From Krasilnikovozyma curviuscula (lineage: Eukaryota; Basidiomycota; Tremellomycetes; Cystofilobasidiales; Mrakiaceae), in assembly GCA_014825775.1 (NCBI GenBank), contig MVAQ01000003.1, forward strand, positions 1 through 64,000: a stretch of DNA of 64,000 nucleotides. Direction: 5' to 3'. Under the pieces are notes generated by a model. It searched no databases. It worked only from the letters and a program-made list of their open reading frames with translations, and was not told where the DNA came from. Every line of letters starts with the position of its first letter. Positions within the stretch are counted from its first letter, which is position 1. Of the stretch, positions 47,959 through 59,802 are shown one piece after another. The position numbers and the translations under genes were made by a program.

Positions 47959-48631
47959 CTATTTCTTCTTCGGCTTGGGAGGAGGTGCTCCCCCGTTTGC
48001 AGCCAGAGCAGCAGCAGCTTCTTGCTTGGCCTGAGTGAGTTCGCAAGGACCAAACGGAAAGTGTCGGTGATGGTCGAGAAAAAATCACACAGATACAGGA
48101 GAAAAAACTGACTGCGATTTTAGCTGCCAATGCAGCAGAATCGGCCTCCCTTCTAGCGTTAGGGTTTCCTGACATTTTGGTTCCAGTGCCAGCGCTGATC
48201 CATTGGAAAAAGCAATGAAGATCAGAGAACGACTTCACGAAGTACCAGTAGCAGAGAAAGACGGCCATGCTAAGCATAAAGGAGAAGCAGAAACTCACGC
48301 CTTCTTTTGGGCAGCTTCACGACTACGAAGAGAGCAAGAATTGCCGAAGCGTATAGAAAACGAAGTAATATTAAGGGTCAGAGCTAGGGGTTGATAACAG
48401 TACAATACCAATCAAGAGATGCTCACGCCTTATCACTTTGTACGAATTAGAGAAACATGCAGGGAGAGGTCAGTTCAAACTCAACTTTCATATGAGCGAA
48501 GCGAGGACAAGGTTACCTACCGCTGGTTTCCACCTGAACAAGCCCAGATACACGCACCGAACAGAGAAGAATTCATTCTTCAGAGTCAAACGAGTAAATG
48601 CACATTGAATTCATCGGAACGTACGAGTCAT
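47959..48631 (-). CDS. SERF: SERF/4F5 small EDRK-rich factor family protein, micro-exon gene
   Basis: A 68-residue basic protein of the SERF family, small disordered proteins known in animals for binding nucleic acid and altering amyloid aggregation. No long reading frame shows it; it appears only after splicing six exons: 48625-48631 (7 coding bases), 48521-48533 (13), 48427-48435 (9), 48299-48322 (24), 48113-48194 (82) and 47959-48030 (72). Together they are 207 bases. Every intron has GT..AG ends: GTACGT, GTAGGT, GTGAGC, GTGAGT and GTCAGT donors, with introns of 82-104 bases. The spliced N-terminus is MTRGNQRDKAREAAQKKA, a close match to the family start (TRGNQR, basic helix). Then come GTGTKMSGNPNARREADS, an Ala-rich helix and the end PPPKPKKK. 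Alanine replaces many of the usual lysines in the second half. Confidence 0.88.
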
Positions 48632-49272
48632 ATCACAGGGACGTTTTCCAAACGCTTGGGACAGAGAATTTGGCCAGTTGGCAGCTTATTTCTGTCCTTC
48701 TTTGATACAAAAGGAAGCATTTTTTAGTATCAGAAGCCGTCAGTAGAGCAAATAGTGGGAGTAGTGCTCACCTGTAGGTGAAGGTGCTGGTTCGAGGAAC
48801 TTATGTTAATGTTAAATCTCGTACCGCCAACAATTTTGGTCAGCTCTCGCGGCTCGTGGGTGGCGAGGAAAATACACTGCTCACCACTTTAATCTGTTCA
48901 AGTGATGCTGGTAGAAAAGGAAAATATTGAAGAGATTTTTATTAGAAGCACATAAGGGCAAAAGGAAAGGGTATCACACGCTGTATCTGGTGCAGCGCGA
49001 GATGTAAACAAGGGGCTTCGAGTCTCGTTACACACCAGCAGACACTCAGAGACGCACTGTTAATTATGATTTTATGTTCACTGACTTGAGGTTTGGTGTA
49101 TGCTAGCTCTTTTCTCGAGAAAAGACATTCAAACGTTTTAAAGTACATATGAAAACAGTACAAGTACACCCTTTATTCATACAGCGCAAAACACACATCA
49201 CAGTACCAAGACAGTTCAATCCGCGATTCAAGAATATCGTTTCGTTAAGCGAAGGTTTCCCTCAGACGTCCT
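48632..49272. other. intergenic, SERF promoter and sugar porter 3' end
   Basis: This 641-base gap separates two minus-strand genes. A 75-codon minus frame (48942-49169) looks spurious. No TATA box or RNA gene is evident. Confidence 0.5.
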
Positions 49273-51475
49273 TCAAGCGCTTCCAGCATCAGTAGCTCTA
49301 GCCGGCTTAACCTTCTTAGCCAGATCTGTTGAGAACTTCCTTGGATTTGGAGCCTCGAAGATGGAATCCATTTCTGTTATAATTAGAGGGATATTGACGT
49401 CAGCTACGCTTCAAAGAGGAAAGTAAAGTGAAGGCGGCTCTGACCTTCCAGGGTAACCTGCTTCGTCTCCACAGCGGTGAACCAGGCGAGGACAAAACCG
49501 ACCAGGTCAACAGCAGCGAAGATCAAGTAGGTCCTCCAAGCGATTGCTTTCATGGCTGATGGAAGCGCGAAAGTGTTGATACAAGAGAATCCAGTGACGA
49601 CCAAGTTAAGGAAAGACAATCCCTTGGTTCGAACTTCGAAATTGAGGACCTCGACTGGGTACAAAGCTTGGAGAGGAGTGAATCCTATTCAGAAGAATAG
49701 CAGAAGTCAGCCTGAGAACAGAAATGGGAAAGAGAGAAGCGCTCCGATAAAGATTGCAACCGGCCCAACATCGCGAAATGTGCTTCAGAGCTCTCCCGAA
49801 CACATACTAGAAACTGAAGAAGCTGGTACTTACCCACTGAAAAGAAAACTTGGAAAAGGAAAATGAACACAATTCCAGCATTCGCTCTCATCGTGCTGTC
49901 GATATTGGAAAGGAGACCAGCAATGATTGCCATTATAATGGTGTTACTGGCCATGGAGAACAGCATGAGCTTTCTTCTTCCCACGTGATCAGTGAGTGCT
50001 GAACCGGTAAGGGCACCAGCGAAGGAGGTAACGGAGTTGACGAAGTTGAGAACACGTTGACGATCTGGAGATGTGATGCCAGCTTGTCCCAGAGCGATGG
50101 TGAGGAAGTATGTAATGATTCCATTTCCACTGAACTGACCCCAACAGCCGATGATGAAGACCATGAGGGAACGGTATGCGTTGGGCCTGGAATTGAAGAG
50201 GGGTCGGAAATCCCACCATCGCTTGTCGGCACGGGAGGACAGCGCGAGCGACTCTTCAATCTCGGCAATTTCGAGCCTAATCAATGGAGAGTTGACATCC
50301 CTGGTGGCAGAGTGCATGTTGGCAAGGATTTGAGCCGCCTTTTCCTTGTGGCCGCGAGCGTAAAGCCATCTGGGAGATTCTGGCAAGATCAAGTAGGTAC
50401 CGGCAGCGTTGATAAAGGCTGGAATACATTGGACGTATAGAGGAAGCTGTGATAAACCGATGCATGAGATCAGAGAATGAAAGAATGGGTGGCTGGAGCG
50501 AAGGACTTACCCTCCATGAGTAATCATCTTTCCTTCTTCCCGTTGGGATAGCCATACCAGAGGCAGCAAGTTGACCAACGTAGTAGCTGCGGAAGAACAC
50601 CAGTTTAGAAATGAGAAGAAACTGGAACCAAAATGGTGACTCACAATGAGTTGAGAAGACCGAGCCATCTACCTCTTGAGTGTGGTGGGAGGATCTCAGC
50701 AGCCCACGACTTCGCACCGTAGCCTGCAGTTGAACAACCGAACCCAGTGAGGAATCTTCCCACAAGGAACATTGGGGTGTTTTGGGCGTTGGCAGTGAGC
50801 AAAGCTCCGAAGATCAAGAATGTGTTACCGAATACCATGCCTGGGAAGGTGGCGCGTTAGGTATATGTAGATCGCGAGATGTAAACTGCCCAACTTACAG
50901 ACTCTTCGTCCAAACCTGTCTGGAATGTAAGCAACAGAGAAACAAGCAGCAACTTGGCCAACAGTGTACATTCTGATCGGGTAGGAATGAATTTGGAAAA
51001 AAATTGCAAACATCGAAGGCATCATCAGTCTCTATAAGAAACAGCAGGGGAATGCCATGCTTACCCGAAGACGATGCCCGTCTTGGAACCAGCAGCACTC
51101 AAACCGAAGAACTTTTGATATTGGGTCATGGAGTTGATAGCGGACATGACTGTAGCGTCCATTCCACTGTCACCACCACCTGCGAAACGCGAAGCAGAAA
51201 GCAGCCAGAGTCAGAAATTGTCCCCACACGAGAGGGCAGCCGCGGAAGCAAAAGTAAACAGAGCACTTACAACAAAGGACGAGGAAGAACTGGAGACAGA
51301 AGTAGGCAAATCTCCAACTCCTGACCGAGTAACCTGGGTCCTCCTGCATGGCCTCTTTGAGGAGAGCCTGCTTGTCAACAGCAGTACGCTGAGCGTGGTT
51401 TCGTTGGCCATAGCCATCCAAGTCTTCGATGAGCTCGTCTGGGGATTCTTTGCGGAATTCACTTTTGGAATCCAT
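49273..51475 (-). CDS. MFS sugar porter (lactose permease/hexose transporter type)
   Basis: Twelve-helix plasma-membrane sugar:proton symporter family. The ATG at 51475 gives an acidic cytosolic N-terminus (MDSKSEFRKESPDELIEDL). Helix 1 ends in CGGDSGMDATVMSAINSMTQYQKFFG, the fungal equivalent of the GYD region. The family signatures are present: DRFGRR after helix 2, FLVGRFLTGFGCSTAGYGAKSWAAEILPPHSRGR, LPESPRWLYARG at the end of the first half, QFSGNGIITYFLTIALGQAG in helix 7 and LTDHVGRRKL in the 8-9 loop. It ends ETKQVTLEEMDSIFEAPNPRKFS, close to the usual PETKG..LEE..xF ending. Nine or more exons are needed. The 1-kb upstream gap leaves room for regulated expression. The sugar is not determined. 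Confidence 0.9.
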
Positions 51476-52506
51476 GGCTGTGTGGCTGATGTGTTTGTTG
51501 CGAAAACAGGAGAGAGACCTTGATAGAAAGACTGAGAAGGGCTGGGAGGGTTGGAGAAGAAGGTGGAGAAAAGGGGAGACACCGGGGCCCAATCATCAGC
51601 TCTTTATACGTTTCCTGCGTATTTGCAGGGGTTCTTCTGTACTTCCGGCCCCACACCGTGATGGAAATCGATTCCATTTGCATAAGATGTGATATAAGGG
51701 AAATTCTTCGGCCAGCAGTCTCTCTGCGGGAAAACGAGGTGGCGTCTTTGCTTCCTTACCATTTAGAGTTTTTTAGAGTTAGGCGTGTTGCTCTCCTGTT
51801 TTCCGCTTGCAAGCTCGCTCGAGCTCTTTGCGATACACAGTAGGAATACAAAGAGTAAGAAAAGTTTAGACCCAGTTTTTGCTTATAGGTCCCACAGATG
51901 TAGAGCGACGTCTAAAAGAAAGAAACAAAAACACAAAAACGCGCGAGCAAAAATGACGTTATTGCGCCCGTGGTTCAGGTCACGCTGGTAGAAAATACAG
52001 CACCGCCGGGCAGCTCAGACAGCCCTGAGTCGCGGTTCCCTTGGCAAGCTTAAGAAAGCAGCATCGGAAGCTTAGGACCGGTGAGATGCCCCCAACTTAC
52101 AGACAAACCAAGGAACACTCACATGGAAGGCAGGGTGGGGGGTTTGAAATGCTGGGTAACCCGTCGGAGAATCTCTCGAGATGCACGACCGGTGCGTTGG
52201 ACCAGGGTTGCGGTTCGGTAGAAAGTTTGAAAGAGAACTAACATTTTGCAAAGCTGGAAACTCCGCCTCCCGAAGGGGGAGGATTTCCATGCACCGGAGC
52301 AACTTCGTTTGTATGTCAGCGGAATGGAAGCGGTGCGATTGGGCAGGAGTGAACGACGCGGTTCAGCCTCAGCATCTGTGAAGAACTCAACGGAGAGGGC
52401 TTTAGGTCTAGCTTAAGTAGCAGAAGCATGTAGCTGAAGGGACAGATCTTTCGTTAGCCGACTATTGTACTCTCAATCCCAATACAATTACAGATCTTCA
52501 TGCAGC
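51476..52506. other. long intergenic region upstream of the sugar porter
   Basis: This 1,031-base region lies between the transporter start and the stop of the RING gene. Open frames on both strands (51520-51843 plus, 51459-51683 minus) overlap and contradict each other. I see no tRNA, repeat or transposon remnant. A long promoter is common for regulated sugar transporters. Confidence 0.5.
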
Positions 52507-55143
52507 TCAAGGTAGATATATACGACTGTATCCCTGGACTTTGGAACGACAGCAAGGACTACAAAAGGAGAAAAAAAACATTTAGAGAAAAGAACCCAGA
52601 GAAGATGAGGAGGCTGTAGCAAACTCACCAAGAAGCAGATGACGCGACTGTCCTCTGAGCCAACGCCGCCCTGCACTCATGGCACATACACAGACATTTG
52701 CATGGCCAAGCTATAATGTCTCTTTGCTCAACCGTACAAATCACACATCTTGACACTCGCTCTTGTTCCCATTCCTCCGCCGACATTCCCTCCAACGCGC
52801 GAGAGGCAATCAGCTGCCTCTCCTGGACCACAGCATGGAAGCTTTCTGTTGCGGACGATGAATGAGTTGGATGCGGGATGAGCAGGTTCGAGTAAGTTCG
52901 ACGAGTGATGGGAGATGAAGACGATGGGTTCCTCATGTGCATCAGGAGAATGGGGTTGAGGGTCGGGCTGGGAGGCAGTTCAGAGTACAGGTCCATCCGA
53001 TCATCCAAGCCTTCTTCATCGTCTTCCTCGGGACCGTCCTTTAGAGAAACTTCATCTTCTCCGTCAGTTCCAGGGACGAAGTCATCGTCTTCTTCCTGCG
53101 ACGAAGAGTCATCTTCTGCTTCCTCGTATCCTTCCTCTGTCCACTCGCCGTCATCTTCGTCTTCGCTCGCATAGCCACCTTTCAGAAAACGACGATAGAT
53201 GCCTTCAGGAGTATCAGCTGTAAGATTTGATTGCATTTGAGTGCTTCTTCCGGACAATTTGACACCTTGATGGAGGCCGAGAGACTGACGATGATGGGAT
53301 GGCCTGTGCTGGTGACCAGCGAGAGTCAAGACTGCTCTAGGTCGAAGTCTCATCAGGACCGCAACTCGGTTTAGCTGATAGTTTGCTGCGTGGAAAGCTG
53401 TTATCGACCATCGAAGCCCAGGAGTCCTGTCTAGCAGACCACGACCTATGTTTCGCAGCACCTCCAGTAGAGCACCTGCAAGGCGTCGCAATTCCCTGTA
53501 TCAACAGTACACATCAGAGCCCGGTTTAGGAAACACAGAAAGAATAGAACCCACCTGAAATAAGGACGATCTTCTAACTCAGGCTGCTGGAACGTCCTTG
53601 GGCGAATGTCAACGAACTCTTTCTGCCAACCCACAAATCTATTGTCACCCTGCCCATCATTTAAACTGACATCTTTCTCCCCCACATCGAGCCACCACCC
53701 AGTACCGCTACCATCGACTTGAACGACCTCGTTCCTCCATCCTGTTCCTCCGAGACGGGAGGTTTGGATACAGGCCGTGCATATCTTGAGGAGGGTGATG
53801 CTGAAATCGTCGTTTACCCTTGGAGCGTCACATGGTGGCAGAAGGGCCGAGATGTCGATAAAACCGACTGTGAGAAGTTGGGTAACACCATTGAGGAAAA
53901 CAGTGAGTGTGATTAAGGTGGAGAAGAGAAGTGAGAGGAGGGAGGTGAGGAAGGTGAAGCTTGGCAGTCTGGATGGGCTGAGGAGGAGCATCGTTGCAAA
54001 ATGAGTCAAGGAAAAGACACCACAAAAGCTGCAACAACACTTGAAATTAGAGTCGGTGTTTTTCGTCCAAAGCAGTCGGTACTCACGCGGTAGGGATGAG
54101 GCGACGCCTACCCCACTTCTTGGAGAGTTCGCTGATATGGATCCAGGTTAGTTCAAAGACTGATAAGAAGACGCCAAACAGAACATGTGGGTCCGGTCTT
54201 GATTTGGAGGCAACCATGCTGTTCGAAGGATCGAAGGTTACCATATGGGTAACTGGGCTCGAATACAGGTGCTGTAAATTAGAGACGAACTTAGCGTGAG
54301 TTTCGAAACCAAAACCTTTGACAAAGACAACTTACCAACAAGAACGCAAAACCAAACAAGTTGAAATTGGTTGAACGATCGTCATTCCTAGCAAGGTCCA
54401 CTGGTTCGAGCCCTTTTAACAGAGAGCTGACACTCAGTCCTAAACAGACGGCGACAAACGATGACCAGCAGATTTCTGACATATCCATCGACAGAACGGA
54501 TTCTTGTATGTGTTCTGGTATGATTGGGAATGGTGATGCTGACGAATAGGGCAGTGAAGAGTGGTAGAGCGCTAGTGCCAAGTAAAGTGTGGACCTAGAC
54601 AGCAGGAATATGGACGGTATTCGAAGTGCTGATCGAAAGAGCCTTGACGTGAGAAACGAACGGAAAGCTGCTCGTGTGGTGCCATCTGGTCGATGAGGAA
54701 GGTTTCTGGGAGGAGGAGTGACAAGATGCTGTATTCGGTTCATTAGAACGCCCATAAAGCAAAGTCCTGAGGCAGCGATAGACAATATTAACATGCGGAA
54801 ACGCTTTCAAAATTAAAGATGAGAGAGTTTGTCCTTTACTGACCAACCGCATACCTATAGGACCGCATAGTCAGCTTCCGTCCCGTTGCACACCCAGAAA
54901 TCGAAGTAACAAGACATACCATGAGAATAGGAATGCCCAAGGACCCACCAAATTAGCCTCTAAATCTCTAAGCTCCCTCAACTCTCCAGCGAGCTGTACG
55001 TTGTCAATGGAGTTCCGTGAGACTAGGCTGTTGACCCCTGAAGTCAGCCGAGCAGGCAGCGTTTGAATCCTGTTGACAACGGTACTGGCAATTGTTGAGA
55101 CTGAGGGGATGGTGACAGGAGCTCCAAAGAAGCTGAAAGGCAT
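52507..55143 (-). CDS. polytopic membrane RING E3 ubiquitin ligase (Asi1/Asi3-like)
   Basis: Predicted membrane-embedded E3 ligase. From ATG 55143 the N-terminal region (FGAPVTIPSVSTIASTVVNRIQTLPARL) precedes several hydrophobic segments: MLILSIAASGLCFMGVLM, IPSIFLLSRSTLYLALALY, WSSFVAVCLGLSVSSLL, HVLFGVFLSVFELTWI, and a long stretch at 54000-53840 (FLTSLLSLLFSTLITLTVFLNGVTQLLTV). A long acidic loop follows (YASEDEDDGEWTEEG...). The C-terminal RING reads CVICTVEQRDIIAWPCKCLCMCHECR; after a final intron (donor 52627) the CPCCRSKVQGYSRIYLP end completes the zinc ligands. Without that last splice the frame would stop before the final CxxC. The RING resembles inner nuclear membrane Asi-type and related fungal ligases. 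The substrates are unknown. Confidence 0.8.
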
Positions 55144-55939
55144 CCTTCAATCGTGAAACAGTAATGTTTCCCTACGACCTGATAAGCTGCGCTGAAATGC
55201 GTGGGAAAGGGGAGGAAGAGCAGCCTAGCGAGACAAAGACCCTAGGGCTGGTGCCTAAGCAAGCAAGAGACACTCTAGGCGTCCTCTGATAGTACCGAAC
55301 TGCTCTGGGAGTGGAAAATACTAGAAGAGGGGAGATTTTGGTCGCGGTTCAGTTCGAGAGCAGGTTTCGGGCTGGCAATGGATGGAAGTGAGCAATGGCC
55401 AGCCAGCCAAGGGGAAAAATAGGACAGGATCGCTTTTATTGGTCTTAATGATAGAGAAAGAGCTTCTTTCCTCCTCTTAACAAGCTGGTAATTCTAAGAG
55501 TTTTTAATTTATTACCACAATTACCACAACTAGATCACCAGCGGGATTTGTTTGACGCACGACCACGACAAAGAGTTCGACGAAGGTGATACCGCAGTAA
55601 GTTTACGGATTTGCCGACTTTGGAGAGGCACTTTTTTAATGATTATATTGCTAAAGCTGGGTTGTTTTTATTCATAGGTGTCCTATAGTCAGGATTCAAG
55701 CTCAGCCACCGGCCAGGTGCACACCTGCATTGGCGTACTACTTCCTATTTCCGTAACACTCCCTGTGAAAGAAGGTATAAGCTCTCAGGTCACTCTGATT
55801 CGGTTCTCTGGTTGTTTGAGAAGGGTTTCCAGGGAGATTTCCAACGCAGTGAGTTTCTCCGCCCTCAACCGGTCTGAATAACGCATCCTTCTGTGTTGAT
55901 CTGACCGCCTTTTCCAGCTTGTGTCCAGAAATTCCAGAA
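55144..55939. other. divergent intergenic region, RING ligase / F-box-like
   Basis: This 796-base gap holds both promoters. A short plus frame (55678-55881) sits between plausible splice sites (GTAAGT near 55598, CATAG at 55678, CCAG at 55918), so the F-box-like gene may have a spliced 5' leader here. I found no upstream ATG that extends the protein. Confidence 0.45.
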
Positions 55940-57129
55940 ATGGAGCTATTGACACAGTCTTTCACTCGCTTGATGCCCATTTCTTCTGCTCCTAGCAACG
56001 GCCAAGCGGCACCTTGCTTCATTTTACAAGCTGTACCTCCCGAACTCCTCTCCTTCATTCTCAGTCTCGCAATCACTCCCTCTTCAAGGTCGTCTCTTCA
56101 AGTCCTTCTCACATGTAAAGACTTCTTCTCCTCAGGACTGCGCTACCAGTACTCTACTGTGCGGCTCAAGTCGCTGGAACAGATTGCGGTGTTCCTCCGG
56201 GGGACGAGTGAAGCTGTGAAACTTGATGTTTCTGGGAAGACTCGTTTAGCTTTTAGAGTTGTATGGAGAGAAGATCAGATTGTGATGAACCCGGGGTTCC
56301 GTTGGGTAAATTTGCGGCTCATCTCATCGTCTCTTCCATGGAGCAAGTGCTAACTCAAATACTATTGCAGGTGCATTCTTTGCAGCTTCCAATATCAGTT
56401 GATGATGGGGATAAGAGGAAGCTTGGACTTTCGGAGCCGTCATCGTGCCCATCAGCCTGTCTTCAAATATCTCTTGCGACCTCACCGCTCCTCCCTAACC
56501 TTCAGAAACTCATCTTCCATCCAAACGACCACATGGACGTCACCTATTTTCACTTCATTACATCATTAGTGTCAGCCTTCTCACCTTCAGAGATTCTCTT
56601 TAAGTATACTACCCGCCCACTTTTCACCTACGCGCACCAACTCCGTCAGTTCCTGCGCAACACGACGACCATCACCTTCGACACTTTACAAGATCCCATT
56701 TCTTTTGTCGCATTCATCGACGATCCGCGCCGAGAGAACGAGGAAATCACATTTCACCCAAGCTGGATCAACGAAGAGATCCATAACGCACCTGACTTAT
56801 TTATCATGGGGGAAGACGGGCAACCACCCCCACCGCCTTTGCACCCTCTACCGAAGTTCGCAACCCTTGCTGGCGTTAAAAAAATAGTTGTCAAAAAGTT
56901 CAACCTGAATTTTTACACCACGTACTCGTTCACGGACCAAGACGAGATTGGGACGTTGATCAGGATATGGATGAGGAGAAATTTGAAGTTTGTCAAGAAG
57001 CAGTATACAGGCTTGGAGAAGCTGGTACTGTGCTTTGGGGAAGATGATATGACGATGGTAGGAAGGACAACAAGGGAATTGGTAGATGAGATTGAGGGTT
57101 TGAAGGAGATTGTGTCATATGTCGTTTGA
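55940..57129 (+). CDS. F-box-like protein
   Basis: Probable substrate adaptor or related protein with an F-box-like N-terminus: LQAVPPELLSFILSLAITPSSRSSLQVLLTCKDFFSSGLRYQYSTVRL. The rest reads as irregular leucine-rich segments (LPNLQKLIFHPNDH, GLEKLVLCFGEDDMTMVGR), as in fungal F-box/LRR-like proteins. The start ATG at 55940 gives MELLTQSFTRLMP. One intron at about 56309-56370 (GTAAAT donor, TTGCAG acceptor) joins NPGFRW to VHSLQLPISVDD. The stop at 57127-57129 is 134 bases from the carboxylesterase stop on the other strand. The target is unknown, and the F-box call is by pattern only. Confidence 0.7.
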
Positions 57130-57263
57130 ACCAGGTTTTGGACTTTCAGATGGCTGCTTCGAAGACGGCTTTTTCTCCCAGACTTCAACTTTTATTACAT
57201 TTAGAATAGCCCTTTGCTATAGATTATCTACACTGGATACCTTGGTGATATTTTTATACCGTC

Positions 57264-59802
57264 TCAGAGAGCTGTCTCATTGACAATCTCAGCAGACTGC
57301 CACCAACTCAATCGTTCAAGCTGCGCCCTTTCTGGAATCTCAATTTCCGTTCCGGTTGGAGCATCAAGTTTAGCACTCGAGTTGAAGGCGAAAGCAGTAA
57401 CAAGCCTGATGGGCATGTTGATTGCATCTCCCAACGCATCGTACGTTGGCCAGTACAGAGAGGTGGAGAGCTTCTGAGTGTTAGGGTTGCCCGTACGGAT
57501 GAATGATCCGATATAGGCCCTCCATTCCAGAGCGACAGGGCGCTCGAAGCTGGTCATCACAGAGGTTGCGTTCTGAAAATGATACAGCGAGTGAGGAAGC
57601 TGACCATAAGAGAGAGAGAGAGATCAACGTCAACGGCCACTCACTTGGAGGTAGGAGTTATCAGCACTGTGAGCAACAGGAGCCAAAGGAACAGTTGGAT
57701 CATAGTACACGGTTCCGACGGCTGGATAGAGAAGAAGAACAGTTTTAGTTTTGAGCTCGCTCTCACAGGCGGCAGCGTTACTAACTAGGCGCATCGAATC
57801 TCGACCCCCACACATTTTTGTTTCCAATCTTGACCATTGCCCTATTGGTGAGCGTTTCTGAACCCATGATTCCAGCCTCTCCGAACGATGCCGCGGCTTG
57901 TTCAAGCGCTTCGAATGTGTTAAGAAAGAAGCCGTTGGTTCCTGACGGATTGGCGTACGATGAGTTGACAGGGTAGAATGAAGCTGCGCGAGCGACATTG
58001 GCTGCAGTGAGGTTGTACGCGCCGATGGTGGTTGCGTTGAGGGCTGTCACAGAATGGGAGAGGGCAGCAGCACCTGGGGAATGGCTGGGCGTCAGCAAGC
58101 CGCTCGGTGCTTCTAAAAGTGACCACACCAGAAATACACGCACCTTCGTCAGTGACATAACCCCCAATATATGGCACTTTGGCGATCTTCCCAGCCTGCC
58201 AGAGTTTGGTAATAGTATCGGTCAAAGTAACTCCGTCGTTGGTAGGAAGGAAACCAGCGTAAGAGAGACTAACGTCCAGAAGACGTGATGAGTCAAGGTC
58301 TCGTCATTGGAATACAGAGATGATGCTAACCCATTTGAGTCTTTAAGACTTCCCAACGTATTACTGGCGTTGACAAGAGCAGCAGGAGTGACGGAGCGGA
58401 GACAAGCCAACTGGCCGGTGGTCGAGTTACAGCCAGCCAAAGCAGCGAATTTGGCATTTCGTTCCTGTTTACGAAATACAGAGAAGAAATGTAAGTAAAA
58501 GTTCTCACTCATGTAAAAAGCTGAGAAAGTTACCTTTAAGAAAGAGATGGGAAACATGGGAGATCTTTGAATGGATCTCGCAATTGCCTTCTGGAAGTTA
58601 GGCTTTTTACCGTCATAAAGAGCAAGTTGAGAGACGATAGCATAACCACCACCAGATTGTCCTTGAATTGTGATGTCATTTCCGTTACCTCCAAAGCTAG
58701 TTATGGAAGAAGCAAGTCAGAGGCAGTCTCCAGTGTCGATATTATGCAGAGACCCACTGTCCGATGTATTTCTTGACCCAATCAATGGCCATGCGGTGAT
58801 CCAGCGATCCAGCATTGGCGTTCTGGCCCTCAGCAGTGAGCTCCTCGGACGCAAAGTAACCCAAAGCGCCGAGACGATACGCAACGTTGACGGCAATAAA
58901 ATTTTGGTCATGTCCAACCCCTGTAAACACCAAGTGGTCGGCGAAAGATATCTGAAATTAAATGGGGATACGACTTACAGTCGGAGAAGTCGTTGTTTGC
59001 CGCAGAGGAATCTGTACAGTGCAAGAATTAAAATCTGTATGAGCTTGGAGAGCACTCAACCCAAGATGAAAAGTGACGACTCACATTGCAACCCTCCACC
59101 GTGAATGTAGAAGCTGACTGGAAGGTTATCTCCAGGTTTAGCTGAAGCTGGTTTCCAAATCCAAAGCTTCAAACAGTCCTCAACACCCGGCCCACTGCGA
59201 TGGAGCGAAGATAGGTGGTCACCATCGCTCATTCTTATCTTAAGGGAAGTAATTAAGTTGACTCACGCTTTCACGCCAATTATGTTGGGGCCAGGAGTGG
59301 CAAACTGGATGCACCTGAGTGCGTCGTCGCTGACATCGAGCGTTACACCGCTCTGGTCAGCCAGAGGAGTTGGCGCCTTGAAACGAAGGGCACCAAGTGG
59401 TGGTGTTGCGTAGGGAATACCTTTCCAGGACTGGACAGTGCCGTTATTTTGAAGGATTCCGACATAGCGCCCTCCTTCGCCCAGATCGATGATCGGGCTT
59501 GAGGAGTTGCCGTTTCTACTGTGGAACTCGTTGAAATGAGGTAGAACTGGAGATGGAGCTGCTGCAGCCAAGAATATTGGAGCGGCTAGCAGGGAAGACA
59601 AAGCCGTTGCAAGGAAGAGCATCGTAAAGATGAAGAACGGACGTGAGCGAATGTCAAATTGGAAGCTGTCTCGGGTGGAGTGGGTTGGTGCTGAGGATTG
59701 GAGCAAGGGAGTGATGGGAGTAGGAAGAGGGCTTCTATTTAACCTGTCAACTTCTTCACCGGAAGAACTGTTGAGCTCGTCATCATCGAAATTCACCGAC
59801 AT
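57264..59802 (-). CDS. type-B carboxylesterase/lipase
   Basis: Alpha/beta-hydrolase of the carboxylesterase type-B family, cleaving ester bonds. The order is: YVGILQNNGTVQSWKGIPYATPPLGALRFKAP (family N-terminus, 59470-59370); GVEDCLKLWIW and VSFYIHGGG (oxyanion hole); VAYRLGALGYFASEEL; DHRMAIDWVKKYIG; then SFGGNGNDITIQGQSGGGYA, with the nucleophile Ser in GQSGG. Most relatives read GESAG here. FLPTNDGVTLTD and PYIGGYVTDEG follow, with a later APVAHSADNSYL supplying the catalytic His. ATG 59802 gives a polar 60-residue N-terminus before a hydrophobic segment, suggesting a type-II membrane anchor. ATG 59622 would begin directly at that segment and give a secretory signal peptide. About ten exons are needed. 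Confidence 0.88.

Noticed and set aside
51476..52506. Possible unannotated gene in the 1-kb gap upstream of the sugar porter
   Set aside because: Plus and minus frames overlap without conserved motifs, and no spliceable chain gives a recognisable protein.
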